This document shows, piece by piece, positions 19,444 to 28,103 of a DNA stretch of 64,000 nt (position 1 is the stretch's first letter; every line of letters begins with the position of its first letter). A program made the translations under genes and the position numbers. The stretch lies in NCBI GenBank assembly GCA_030407315.1, contig JALQPE010001878.1:62001-126000 (forward strand), in the 5' to 3' direction. Under the pieces are notes generated by a model. The model was not told the DNA's origin and did not search any database. It was given only the letters and a program-made list of their open reading frames with translations. This DNA is from Asparagopsis taxiformis (taxonomy: Eukaryota; Rhodophyta; Florideophyceae; Bonnemaisoniales; Bonnemaisoniaceae).

Positions 19444-22400
19444 TCACGTTGTTGCTCGTCGCACGCGTGCGAAGTATCGAGAGACGCTCTCTTCAGATAC
19501 GTTCCGGCGGGGCTCCCACGTAGGGTTACGATACCCGACCCACTTCACGAGGAAGTCTAGGGTGCCGTCATCGTTTACGCGATGGTTGAGTAGGTCGTCT
19601 ACTACGTACGCCGGACCGTCGCGGTTCTTGTCGAGATCTGCCTCGGTGGCATCGTATGGCTCCGGCGGGGGCGCGTTCGCCGGCGTTGGCGCGTACGCAA
19701 CGCGGTCCGAGTTGACACGTTCAACTACGTCTCCTCGATGGATGACGAACGTTCGTACGTCGTTACGTAGTACGCGGAACGGTCCCAACGCGTGGTTGCC
19801 GAGCTTCGTGCCCTTCGTGGTCCCGTCCGTCGGGTCGATGAATACGTATTCTCCCGCGCGGATGTTTCGATTCGAGACACGGACTCGTTTGTCGAAATTT
19901 CGTTTATAACGTGCCTGCGCGGCCTTCAGCGTTCGATACGCGTTATCCATCGTTGTGGCGAGCTCACGAACGTAAGTGGCTCGCCCTCCCCCGTCGGGTA
20001 GTTCGCGGTTCGTTACCGACGTGTGTAGCGCCAACGGTGGCGGTGGATTCGTGAGAATCAAATCGAAGGGCGTCGTGCCCGTGCTCGAATGCACATGCGT
20101 GTTGTACGCAAACGTTAACGCCGATGCGTATCGATCCCAGTCGTTCTGGTTTTCGTTCACGTAATTGCGCAGCATCGCCAGGATCGTTCTGTTGTAGCGC
20201 TCCACCTGCCCGTTCGTTTGGGGGTGGTACGTCGACGTAAAGACGTTCGTTACGCCAATCTCGTTGCAAACGCGCTGAAAGAACTTAGCAGCGAACTGCT
20301 TTCCGTTGTCGCTTATGAGCGTCCGTGGGGGTCCATACGAGAAGACCCACGCGTTGACGAACGCGCTCGCCACGTTGGCGGAATCGATATTACGTAGAGG
20401 TACGACTCTAGTCAGCTTCGTGAAGCGGTCCGTTATAACGAGAATAAATCGGTTGCCACGCGTGGTCTTCGTAAGCGGACCTAGTATGTCGATACATAGG
20501 TCTCGCAACGGCTCCGTAGCCGGAAATAAACGTAACGGGTTCGTCCGTTTGCGCAGCTTCACGCGGTTCTTCGCACATCCAACGCAGTTTCGTACCGTTG
20601 CGTGGATGTCGGCGGCCATCGCGGGCCAGTAGTACGTCCTCCGTAGGGTATAGTACATACGCGTTTGTCCGGGATGTCCAGCGAGGACCGGGATGTCCAG
20701 CGAGGTCCGGGATGTCCAGCGAGGTCCGGGATGTCCAGCGAGGACGTGGTGGTGCGTTAACTCCAGCAGCCTCGGGCGTAACGAGGCCGGCACAACGATT
20801 TGTGTACGTTCCTCGTCGTGAGGGTTCCGGCGTCGGAGTAAGCCATCGTGGCCTTCGAAGAATGCAGCGTCCTGCGTTTCGGACTGTCGTGTCAGTATCG
20901 TTTGACAGAACGCGTCCTCGCGTTGAGCTTCGATAAGGTCGTCCCTCGTAATGGGAAGCTGAACGTCAGCTGGTGGCACGCGTGCCGAATCGTCTTCAGC
21001 AGCGCGCTGTTCGTCGAGGAAATCCGGTTCCTCGTCGAGAACGTCATCGAGCGACGCGTCGCGGTTGAAATCGAGTCCCTCGTTGCCAGCCGTCGCGGCT
21101 GGTGTCCGTTCGTCACGAGTCTCGTTCGACGGGTCGTCGTGACCCCTGGCATTCGTTGCCTTTTTACGTACGGACGTCGTTCGTCCTTGCCCATTTCGTG
21201 TGGGTTGTCGACGACTGCGAGTCGTCACGAGGACCGCGTCCCCGTACGATGGTACGTCATCGTCGACGGGTCGACCGTCGTCATACGTAGATATCACACG
21301 TGATAAAGCGTCAGGTACCTGGTGCACGCGCCCAGGCCTGTACGTAACTTCGAAATCGAATTCGGCAACGCGTAGCCTCCATCGTAGTAGTCGTCCGGAC
21401 GCGTCCGTCAACGTCATCAGCCAACGTAAGGCTTCGTGGTCCGTACGTACGGTGAACCGCTGACCCTCTACGTAGGGTCGGAGCGACGTTATCGCCCAGA
21501 CGACGGAGTAGCACTCGCGCTCGGTCGCCGAGTAACCGCGTTCGGTTTCGTTGAGGGTCTTCGACCAGTACCCAATCGGCACCCATTCGTTGGGCTTGTC
21601 TTCGTTCTGCTGCTGGAGCAACGTAGCTCCCAGCTGATACGCCGACGCGTCGGTATCGATCATGAACGGACGTCCCGCCTTCGGAAGGTGCAATACTGGT
21701 GGCGACACCAGTATTGTCTTCAACGTTTCGAACGCATTCGTTTGCGCGTCAGTTGGATTCGTCCAATCGGGGGAAGCGTCCTTCTTCAACATCGTGAGTG
21801 GTCGAGCGATCTCGGCATACGCCTTTACGAAGCGGCGGTAAACGTTGGCCGCGCCCAAAAACGATCGGCACTGCGTCTTATCTCGCGGGAACGTAGCCGT
21901 ACGAAAGGCTTCCTTGTTCCGAGCTGCGACGTGCAGCTTCCCTGGGGTAATCACGTGCCCCAGGTAGTCAACTCGTGGTTGAAAGAACGAGCACTTCGTG
22001 AGCTTTAACGTGACTTCTGCTGCGCGTAGCAGGGAAAGCACCTGGTCAACGTGACCCAGGTGAGACTCGAGGTCTTTCGAAAAGACGATTACGTCGTCTA
22101 AGTAGACCAGGCACGATTGCCAACGTACTCCGGAGAGGATTATGTCCAACGTCCGCTGAAACGTAGCGGGGGCATTTCGTAGCCCGAATGGCATTCGCAC
22201 GTAGCGATACGTTCCCATGAAAGACGTAAACGTTGTCTTATCACGGTCCTCGGCGGAGACGGGCACTTGCCAGTAACCGGCGTTACAATCGAGTGTCGTA
22301 AAGATGGCCGCGTCGCCAAGCGAATCTAGACAATCTTCCATACGCGGAAGTGGATACGAATCGGCGATCGTTTTCGCGTTCAAACGTCTGTAATCGACAC

Positions 22401-24087
22401 AGAAACGTAAGGATCCGTCCTTCTTTGGCACCAACACGATTGGTGACGCCCATTCGCTGGACGCGGGTTCGATAACCCGTTCGTTGAGCATCTTCGTGAT
22501 CTGCTCCTCGGCTATCGTACGTAGAGCCGGACCCTGACGATAGGGCATTGAACGTATGGGCCGCGTGCCCGGTTCGAGTTCGATTCGAAGCTCCGTAGCA
22601 TTGATTTCGCCGAGGCGTCCGCTCGTCCACATTGACGAATGTGTGGCTAACATCTCGTTGATGCGCTTTCGTAAATCCTCGTCGTCGAGGTGCGACAAAT
22701 CGATTGTCGACTGCCAATCCGTGGCGGGGTCGTTCCCCTTTTCGTTGACCAACGGGTCTGGCGTTTCGTTGCCCAACCCGTTAGCATTCGTTCGTTTCGT
22801 CGCGTCGACTAGCGGTAGGTTCAAAACCTTCGCGAGGGCTTCGCCGCCCTCACGCTTGAGTGGGACGATTCCCAGCGGGGAGCGTACCGCGTACGCAATC
22901 GTCGCGCCTTTCGGCAGCTCGCGGTCCTTCTTCGTGAAGTTAGATACGATAATAGAGAACGTCTCTCTGGGTCCTACGTCGACCACTCCGTTGGCTATAC
23001 GAAGCCCATGCCGGAATTGCACCGACGCTTTCGGTTCGAGGAACACGAGTCCGGTCGCATCCGTCGTCACGTTGACGGTCCGTTGCGACATCGCCGGTAC
23101 ACGCGTGTACTTCGTCAGGCGAACCGAAAACGTTCGGCTTGGCCGATTCGAGGCCGCGTTACGCTCGCGGCGTTTCGGGTGTTCCACGTTTGGATTCGTC
23201 TCTTCCCCCTCCTCGTATGGAGTCGTCGTATCACCCTCCGCGATAATGGGTATCGTATCTCCTCGGTGGAGCTCGATCGTTTGCGCTCGACAGCGTATAG
23301 CATCGACATGCTTCGACATGAACGACGTGCCCATTATGACGGGGACAGCCAGCGTGTTGGCTATGAAGAATTTTACGCGGAACAGCGAGTTCCCAAGCCT
23401 GACACGAAGCAGGATGGCGCCTTCGATAGGCAAGCGTCGCCCGTTGGCGTCTCCGAGCTTCGGTAGCTCTTCTTCACGTAGACAGCGGTCAACCCAGTCG
23501 TAGGGTAGCAAACTTGTTCGTATCAAGTTGTAGCCGCTGCACGTATCCATCGCGATGGTAATCGCCCTCATCACGTTGAGGTCTAGTCCGATCGTTCCGG
23601 ACACGATGTAATGCTTCGAAGCAAGTAGGCACGTGTGCCCGTCGAGAACCAACGGTTCGGTTCTGACCGGCGCGCGGTCTCCGTCTCCGTTGACGGTTCG
23701 TTGCTTCACCGTATGAGCCCGTATGGCTTCTTTTGCGTCGACACGCTTCGTATAAGCCGCGTGCTTGGCTTTCTCGCGCTCGGAAGCGTCATGCTTCCGG
23801 GTAGCGCGTCTCGCTCGTCTGCGAGACTTCCTCTTCGTGTGAAGTTCGTTCGTCCCGTTGGACTTCGTGTCTCTCCCCACGTCGGGTATCGTTTGACTCG
23901 AGTTGGCCTTCGCGGCCGTGAGCTTTTCGTAACTCTCGTTCGTCGGTGAGCCTGCGGAGGACCAATCATCGACGTCGGTCGTCCCCCTTTCACGTAAAGG
24001 TTCAGGCGATGTGGGTGGCTCGTGACCTACATCGCCTGGTCGTTTTCCGGTGCGAGGCCGTTCGACACGTCGTCGTCGTGAGCCCAC
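19444..24087 (-). CDS. pol: Pol polyprotein of element A (protease-RT-RNase H-integrase-chromodomain)
   Basis: An open frame of 1,547 codons overlapping the 3' end of gag by about 60 bp in another frame, so expression by frameshifting is expected; the first codon of the frame is not ATG. Motifs in order: protease AMDTCSGYNLI, RT 'RFCVDYRRLNAKTI' and 'LVYLDDVIVFSKD', RNase H FMIDTDASAYQLGATL, integrase HHCC and DDE residues (DILGPL, ISDNGKQF, HPQTNGQVERYN), and a C-terminal chromodomain ending in LVKWVGYRNPTWEPRRNV. Relative to element B it has a 19-residue insertion in the integrase zinc-binding region, from a 19-bp minisatellite, and lacks one Asn (RPLTMLKKD). Integrase function is therefore doubtful. 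Confidence 0.92.
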   Translation of the reverse strand: MGSRRRRVERPRTGKRPGDVGHEPPTSPEPLRERGTTDVDDWSSAGSPTNESYEKLTAAKANSSQTIPDVGRDTKSNGTNELHTKRKSRRRARRATRKHDASEREKAKHAAYTKRVDAKEAIRAHTVKQRTVNGDGDRAPVRTEPLVLDGHTCLLASKHYIVSGTIGLDLNVMRAITIAMDTCSGYNLIRTSLLPYDWVDRCLREEELPKLGDANGRRLPIEGAILLRVRLGNSLFRVKFFIANTLAVPVIMGTSFMSKHVDAIRCRAQTIELHRGDTIPIIAEGDTTTPYEEGEETNPNVEHPKRRERNAASNRPSRTFSVRLTKYTRVPAMSQRTVNVTTDATGLVFLEPKASVQFRHGLRIANGVVDVGPRETFSIIVSNFTKKDRELPKGATIAYAVRSPLGIVPLKREGGEALAKVLNLPLVDATKRTNANGLGNETPDPLVNEKGNDPATDWQSTIDLSHLDDEDLRKRINEMLATHSSMWTSGRLGEINATELRIELEPGTRPIRSMPYRQGPALRTIAEEQITKMLNERVIEPASSEWASPIVLVPKKDGSLRFCVDYRRLNAKTIADSYPLPRMEDCLDSLGDAAIFTTLDCNAGYWQVPVSAEDRDKTTFTSFMGTYRYVRMPFGLRNAPATFQRTLDIILSGVRWQSCLVYLDDVIVFSKDLESHLGHVDQVLSLLRAAEVTLKLTKCSFFQPRVDYLGHVITPGKLHVAARNKEAFRTATFPRDKTQCRSFLGAANVYRRFVKAYAEIARPLTMLKKDASPDWTNPTDAQTNAFETLKTILVSPPVLHLPKAGRPFMIDTDASAYQLGATLLQQQNEDKPNEWVPIGYWSKTLNETERGYSATERECYSVVWAITSLRPYVEGQRFTVRTDHEALRWLMTLTDASGRLLRWRLRVAEFDFEVTYRPGRVHQVPDALSRVISTYDDGRPVDDDVPSYGDAVLVTTRSRRQPTRNGQGRTTSVRKKATNARGHDDPSNETRDERTPAATAGNEGLDFNRDASLDDVLDEEPDFLDEQRAAEDDSARVPPADVQLPITRDDLIEAQREDAFCQTILTRQSETQDAAFFEGHDGLLRRRNPHDEERTQIVVPASLRPRLLELTHHHVLAGHPGPRWTSRTSLDIPVLAGHPGQTRMYYTLRRTYYWPAMAADIHATVRNCVGCAKNRVKLRKRTNPLRLFPATEPLRDLCIDILGPLTKTTRGNRFILVITDRFTKLTRVVPLRNIDSANVASAFVNAWVFSYGPPRTLISDNGKQFAAKFFQRVCNEIGVTNVFTSTYHPQTNGQVERYNRTILAMLRNYVNENQNDWDRYASALTFAYNTHVHSSTGTTPFDLILTNPPPPLALHTSVTNRELPDGGGRATYVRELATTMDNAYRTLKAAQARYKRNFDKRVRVSNRNIRAGEYVFIDPTDGTTKGTKLGNHALGPFRVLRNDVRTFVIHRGDVVERVNSDRVAYAPTPANAPPPEPYDATEADLDKNRDGPAYVVDDLLNHRVNDDGTLDFLVKWVGYRNPTWEPRRNVSEESVSRYFARVRRATT
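20669..20744. repeat. 19-bp minisatellite inside element A integrase
   Basis: Four copies of CCGGGATGTCCAGCGAGGT (last base T or A); element B has one. Three extra 19-bp copies give 57 bp, so the frame is kept and 19 residues are added immediately after the first HH...H of the HHCC zinc-binding motif. Confidence 0.93.
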
Positions 24088-26432
24088 GAAGCTCGTTCGT
24101 CATCGTGACTCGTTCCCACCTCGAGTGGTGTCTCGTCAGCGGAAGTCGTCACGTAGACTCCGCTGCGGCCATTACGCTGGCCATTTCGTTCGTTCGCCCA
24201 CGGGCGGAGATCACGTCGGTCATTACGAAAGTCGCCGCGGCGCCTGTCGAAGGGCCTTCCCCCGTCACGATTGGGGTTTCGGAGTATCGTAGGCGGCGTG
24301 CCGTACCTCCGCGGGGTTACGTTCCCTCGCTCACCAGGTCGTTCCTGGTTTCGTTTAGCCATTCGTTGGCGGAAGTACTCAGCCTGACGTGGGTTGCTCT
24401 TCACGTGGAAGAGGTAGTACTTGTACGCGAAAAAGATCCGTTGATCTGGCGTCAGACGCGGACACGTAAACGTCGAGTGGCCATCTTCGCGGCATGACCA
24501 ACACGATAGCGTCCAGTAATCATTCGGGATTACGGAGTGCGCTAATTGTGTCTGCTCGCTCGTGAGCTTCGGCACGTCCTCGCATGGACGGTTCAATCGA
24601 GCTTCGAGCTCGTCCGGCTTTTCGTTTGCCGTTTTCGTATCGTTGGGCGGCGGCCCGTTCGTGAAGAGTATCGCCTCTAAGTTTTCGGCAACGTGAGCCG
24701 CAGCGAGCGATACGTCGTCATCGTCCCTCGCGGGGATGTTCGGGTTACCGTCGTGGTAACTGGGCTCGTTAGCCCGTTCATTACGTAAGTACGCGGACTC
24801 ATCGTAGTCCGCGAACTTCTTCGACTCGTGGTCGGAAATAGCCAACGTAGGCTTCACCGGAAACCGCACTTTCGGTTTCGCGGCTGACGCGACAGCTGCC
24901 GTACGTGCACGGAAGGTCGTTCCTTCGGCCGTCGCCAATCGTCTCACAACGGTGAGGTCGTTCCTCTCTCGTTCGGGGAGTGACCGGAGTCGTTCCGTCA
25001 CGGCTGCCCGCGCCGAGGGCAGTAAACCACGCACGTAGTGGTGAACGAGGAGTCGATCCGTAAACACGTAGTTGCATGCCCGCGTGGCAGTGTCGAGTCT
25101 ATCAGCGTACTGATTCTCGTCCTCGTTAGGACTCTGCGTGATCATCGTGACCTTTTCGTAGGCCTCCTGCAGCACGTCGTCTTGCAGGTACCGTTTAATC
25201 AACGCGTTGATTACGTGAGGCCACGAGAACCTCTTCGTCGGATCAGTCGTGATCACGCCAGTCGTACACTGGGAATCGTAGAACCGTCGGGCGTCCCCGT
25301 CGAGGAAGAAGTGCAGCGCACGTACTGCCACTCCCTCGCACACTCCGAGTGTGCTGAACCCATCACGTATTTGGGCGAGGAATCCGAGCAACGTAATCGG
25401 ATTCCGACCGGAGAACGGTCTCAACGTAGGGAAAAGTCCCTCCAGCTCACGTTTGAGCTTATGTACGCTTTGACTCTCGTTCACGTAGAGATGTTCACGT
25501 ACATCGTTAAGTCGGTACATGCGGTACGAGACTACGTTCGCGAATGCGTCGAGCATTGTCGTGTGCTCTGCCAACGCGTGGCAAACGGGTCAGAGGGTGT
25601 TCCCTGGTAAGCGTACCGCGTCGGCACGTTCGTTTTCGTGGACTCGCGTGTCCGTCGTGCCGAACGTACCCAGCCACGGAATGTACGTCTCACGTGGCGG
25701 GGGAGCTCTCGTATCAAATTGCGCAGCTCGTGCTGCGTCCGCCGACCGCGCGTGGTCTGGCGTATCGTTAAAACGCAATTGCCTTCGTGGCGTCTCGTCG
25801 GGGTTGGCGATGGCTCGTTGCACTGTCGCCCCCCTTCCGTATGTTGTCGGGGTCGTCAGACCGGGTGTTGGAGGGTATCCTCCCGGAACGGCCGGGGAGG
25901 ATTGCGAGTTATAGGCGCGAGAGCCTTCTTCGTAATTCGGAACGCTTCCGCTCGGCGGAGCGGAACGTCCGGCGACGATTTCGTTGAATACTACGACAAA
26001 CGAGTCGAGTCTTCCCTCCACGGCGGAGAGGCGGTTTCGTAAATCTTCGTTTTCCCGTTCGAGGGTTGCTGAGCGTTCACGTAACGCACGAGCTTCGCGC
26101 TCCGAGACTCCGAGTCTCTGCCTTACGGCTTCGTCGACGGCCGCGTCGCTCGCCCTTTCGATGTGACCTCGAAGGTCTTCGTACACTACACGTAGTGCCG
26201 TGGGAGTCACGTTCCCTTCGTTGAGCTGACCGCGCGTTGCGGGGTCCATACTCACGGACTCAAACGGGCTTACCGTACGTGGTAGCTGGCCGATCGCCTC
26301 GATATCCGGCGGGATAGATCGATCAGTCGCGAAGATCGCTTCTGCTGACAAGGCCACGTCGGCTTCGGCGTCCGCTGACGTTGGCAACGGTTGCCTGGGC
26401 GACGCGCTGGAATTCGACACAGCGTAATTCAT
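24027..26432 (-). pseudogene. gag: gag of element A, interrupted by one nonsense codon
   Basis: Same frame and near-identical sequence to the intact 801-aa gag of element B. A single GGA-to-TGA change (TGA on the minus strand at 25,590-25,592) splits it into a 280-aa N-terminal part and a C-terminal part open from 25,589. The C-terminal part keeps the capsid-like region and the zinc knuckle CWSCREDGHSTFTC (CX2CX4HX4C). As written the element cannot make full-length Gag or Gag-Pol unless the stop is read through. Confidence 0.92.
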
Positions 26433-26517
26433 AGACCGTCGTCTGTAGCACGTAGCTTTTCGTTAACGTAAAAGAGCTCAACCTCGTTGGTTGTCGTTAT
26501 GCTCGTAGCAACTTCTA

Positions 26518-26530
26518 GGTCGAGAGACCA
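26518..26530 (-). other. Primer-binding site of element A
   Basis: On the minus strand, one base inside the 5' LTR, TGGTCTCTCGACC begins with the TGG complementary to a tRNA CCA end. It is identical to element B. The tRNA cannot be named from here. Confidence 0.7.
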
Positions 26531-26531
26531 G

Positions 26532-27189
26532 TGTGGAACAACGTTAGTTCTAGATAGCTGGTACGAGCTACGGACACGCTGTCCTTAACGAAACGAACGA
26601 ACAGTCCACCCGCTGGTGTTTGACTGTATGTTAGGTAGAAAGGTAGAGATAGGTTAGCGAGTAGACACGAGCGTCACGACGCAACAATCCACGCGAGGAT
26701 TACGTTCGGTAAACGAGGTGGCACGTCACCGGAGGCGCTCTCAACCAAGCCCGGAGGCACTACACGCAATCAGCCTTACGTGCGGCGATGGGTAGGGAGT
26801 ACGCAGCTCGACGGAGACGAAGCCTCGCTAGGCAAAACGTAAACGTAAAACGTAGAAGTCAGTCGTAGACTAGAGCCGTTGCTCGTTCGATCGAATGTCC
26901 CCTTTCCCTCCCGGCACGATGCCAATACCTATATGGCCACGATGGCATCGCTTTACAGTGTAAACACAGCTCGTAACGTCCCCGAATGGGAAAGGACCTT
27001 GTGGGTCACACGTAGGGACCCGTTGGTCCGTTGGCCGTTGCCAGTACGTTCGTTGCACACGTGTGCCGGTTGCGCGCGCGCATGCGCCAGCAATGTTCGT
27101 GCATTGCTGTCGCCGGTCGTGTCCGCCGAAATTCGAATTCCGCGGAAAACGTAAATATTTGCAATTTCGGAATTGCCACGTATACTACA
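26532..27189 (-). repeat. 5' LTR of element A
   Basis: 658 bp with TG...CA ends, partner of 13,759-14,416. It is followed on the plus strand by the GGCAG target duplication. Confidence 0.95.
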
Positions 27190-27339
27190 GGCAGAGTCAA
27201 TTCGAGAAAAGTCCGGATCTCTTCCCTCGGTTCTTGCATCCTCGATTTCTCTGTTCCTATCCAAAGCATTGTAAACGCTAGGGATAGAGCTCCAGTACAC
27301 GAAAGCAACGCTGTCTGTGCGATTGAACCCCTTCGCAAT
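27190..27339 (-). pseudogene. Stranded 150-bp middle segment of the ParB-dioxygenase type II pseudogene
   Basis: The only host DNA between the two retrotransposons. Read leftward it encodes 'AKGFNRTDSVAFVYWSSIPS' and onward to RIDSA, aligning with 'AAKGFRTVNNKALEFWSSVPS' of the intact gene at 50,957-53,929. Its two ends are target duplications: GCAAT at 27,335-27,339 (element B) and GGCAG at 27,190-27,194 (element A). Joining across both duplications keeps the frame exactly, proving that these are pieces of one gene. Confidence 0.95.
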
Positions 27340-28004
27340 TGTAGTATACGTGGCAATTCCGAAATTGCAAATATTTACGTTTTTCCGCGGAATTCGAATC
27401 TCGGCGGACACGACCGGCGACAGCAATGCACGAACATTGCTGGCGCATGCGCGCGCGCAACCGGCACACGTGTGCAACGAACGTACTGGCAACGGCCAAC
27501 GGACCAACGGGTCCCTACGTGTGACCCACAAGGTCCTTTCCCATTCGGGGACGTTACGAACAGTGTTTACACTGTAAAGCGATGCCATCGTGGCCATATA
27601 GGTATTGGCATCGTGCCGGGAGGGAAAGGGGACAATTCAACGATCGAGCAACGGCTCTAGTCTACGACTGACTTCTACGTTTTACGTTTACGTTCTGCCT
27701 AACGAGGCTTCGTCTCCGTCGAGCTGCGTACTCCCTACCCATCGCCGCACGTAAGGCTGATTGCGTGTAGTGCCTCCGGGCTTGGTCGAGAGCGCCTCCG
27801 GTGACGTACCACCTCGTGTGCTAACGTAATCCTCGCGTGGATTGTTGCGTCGTGACGCTCGTGTCTACTCGCTAACCACTCTACCTTCTACCGTTCTACC
27901 AATACAGTCACACCCCAGCGGGTGGACTGCTCGTTTCGTTTCGTAAGGACAGCGTGTCCACTGGCTCGTACCAGCTACTACGTCTAACGAACTATCGTTC
28001 CACA
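27340..28004 (+). repeat. 5' LTR of element B
   Basis: 665 bp, TGTAGTATACG...GTTCCACA. It is homologous to the element A LTR with scattered substitutions and small indels. Differences from the 3' LTR are confined to a short stretch near its end (CTACCAATACAGTCACACCC here). Confidence 0.96.
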
Positions 28005-28005
28005 C

Positions 28006-28018
28006 TGGTCTCTCGACC
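28006..28018 (+). other. Primer-binding site of element B
   Basis: TGGTCTCTCGACC, one base after the 5' LTR; same as element A. Confidence 0.7.
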
Positions 28019-28103
28019 TAGAAGTTGCTACGAGCATAACGACAACCAACGAGGTTGAGCTCTTTTACGTTAACGAAAAGCTACGTGCTACAGACGACGG
28101 TCT

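Larger units (their letters stand above)
13759..27189 (-). mobile_element. Element A: complete Ty3/gypsy chromodomain LTR retrotransposon (minus strand)
   Basis: 13,431 bp, bounded by 658-bp LTRs at 13,759-14,416 and 26,532-27,189 that I find differing at one position, so the insertion is young. Transcription order on the minus strand is 5' LTR, primer-binding site, gag (nonsense-broken), pol in another frame (protease, RT, RNase H, integrase, chromodomain), a long 3' region with an antisense ORF, polypurine tract, 3' LTR. It is inserted in a ParB-dioxygenase gene with GGCAG duplications. It is related to but distinct from element B, which lacks the antisense ORF and about 2.6 kb around it. 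Confidence 0.95.

Noticed and set aside
26953..27660. ORFs of about 210 codons spanning the two facing LTRs
   Set aside because: They are chimeras of inverted LTR sequence and the stranded 150-bp host segment. The only meaningful coding part is the host segment.
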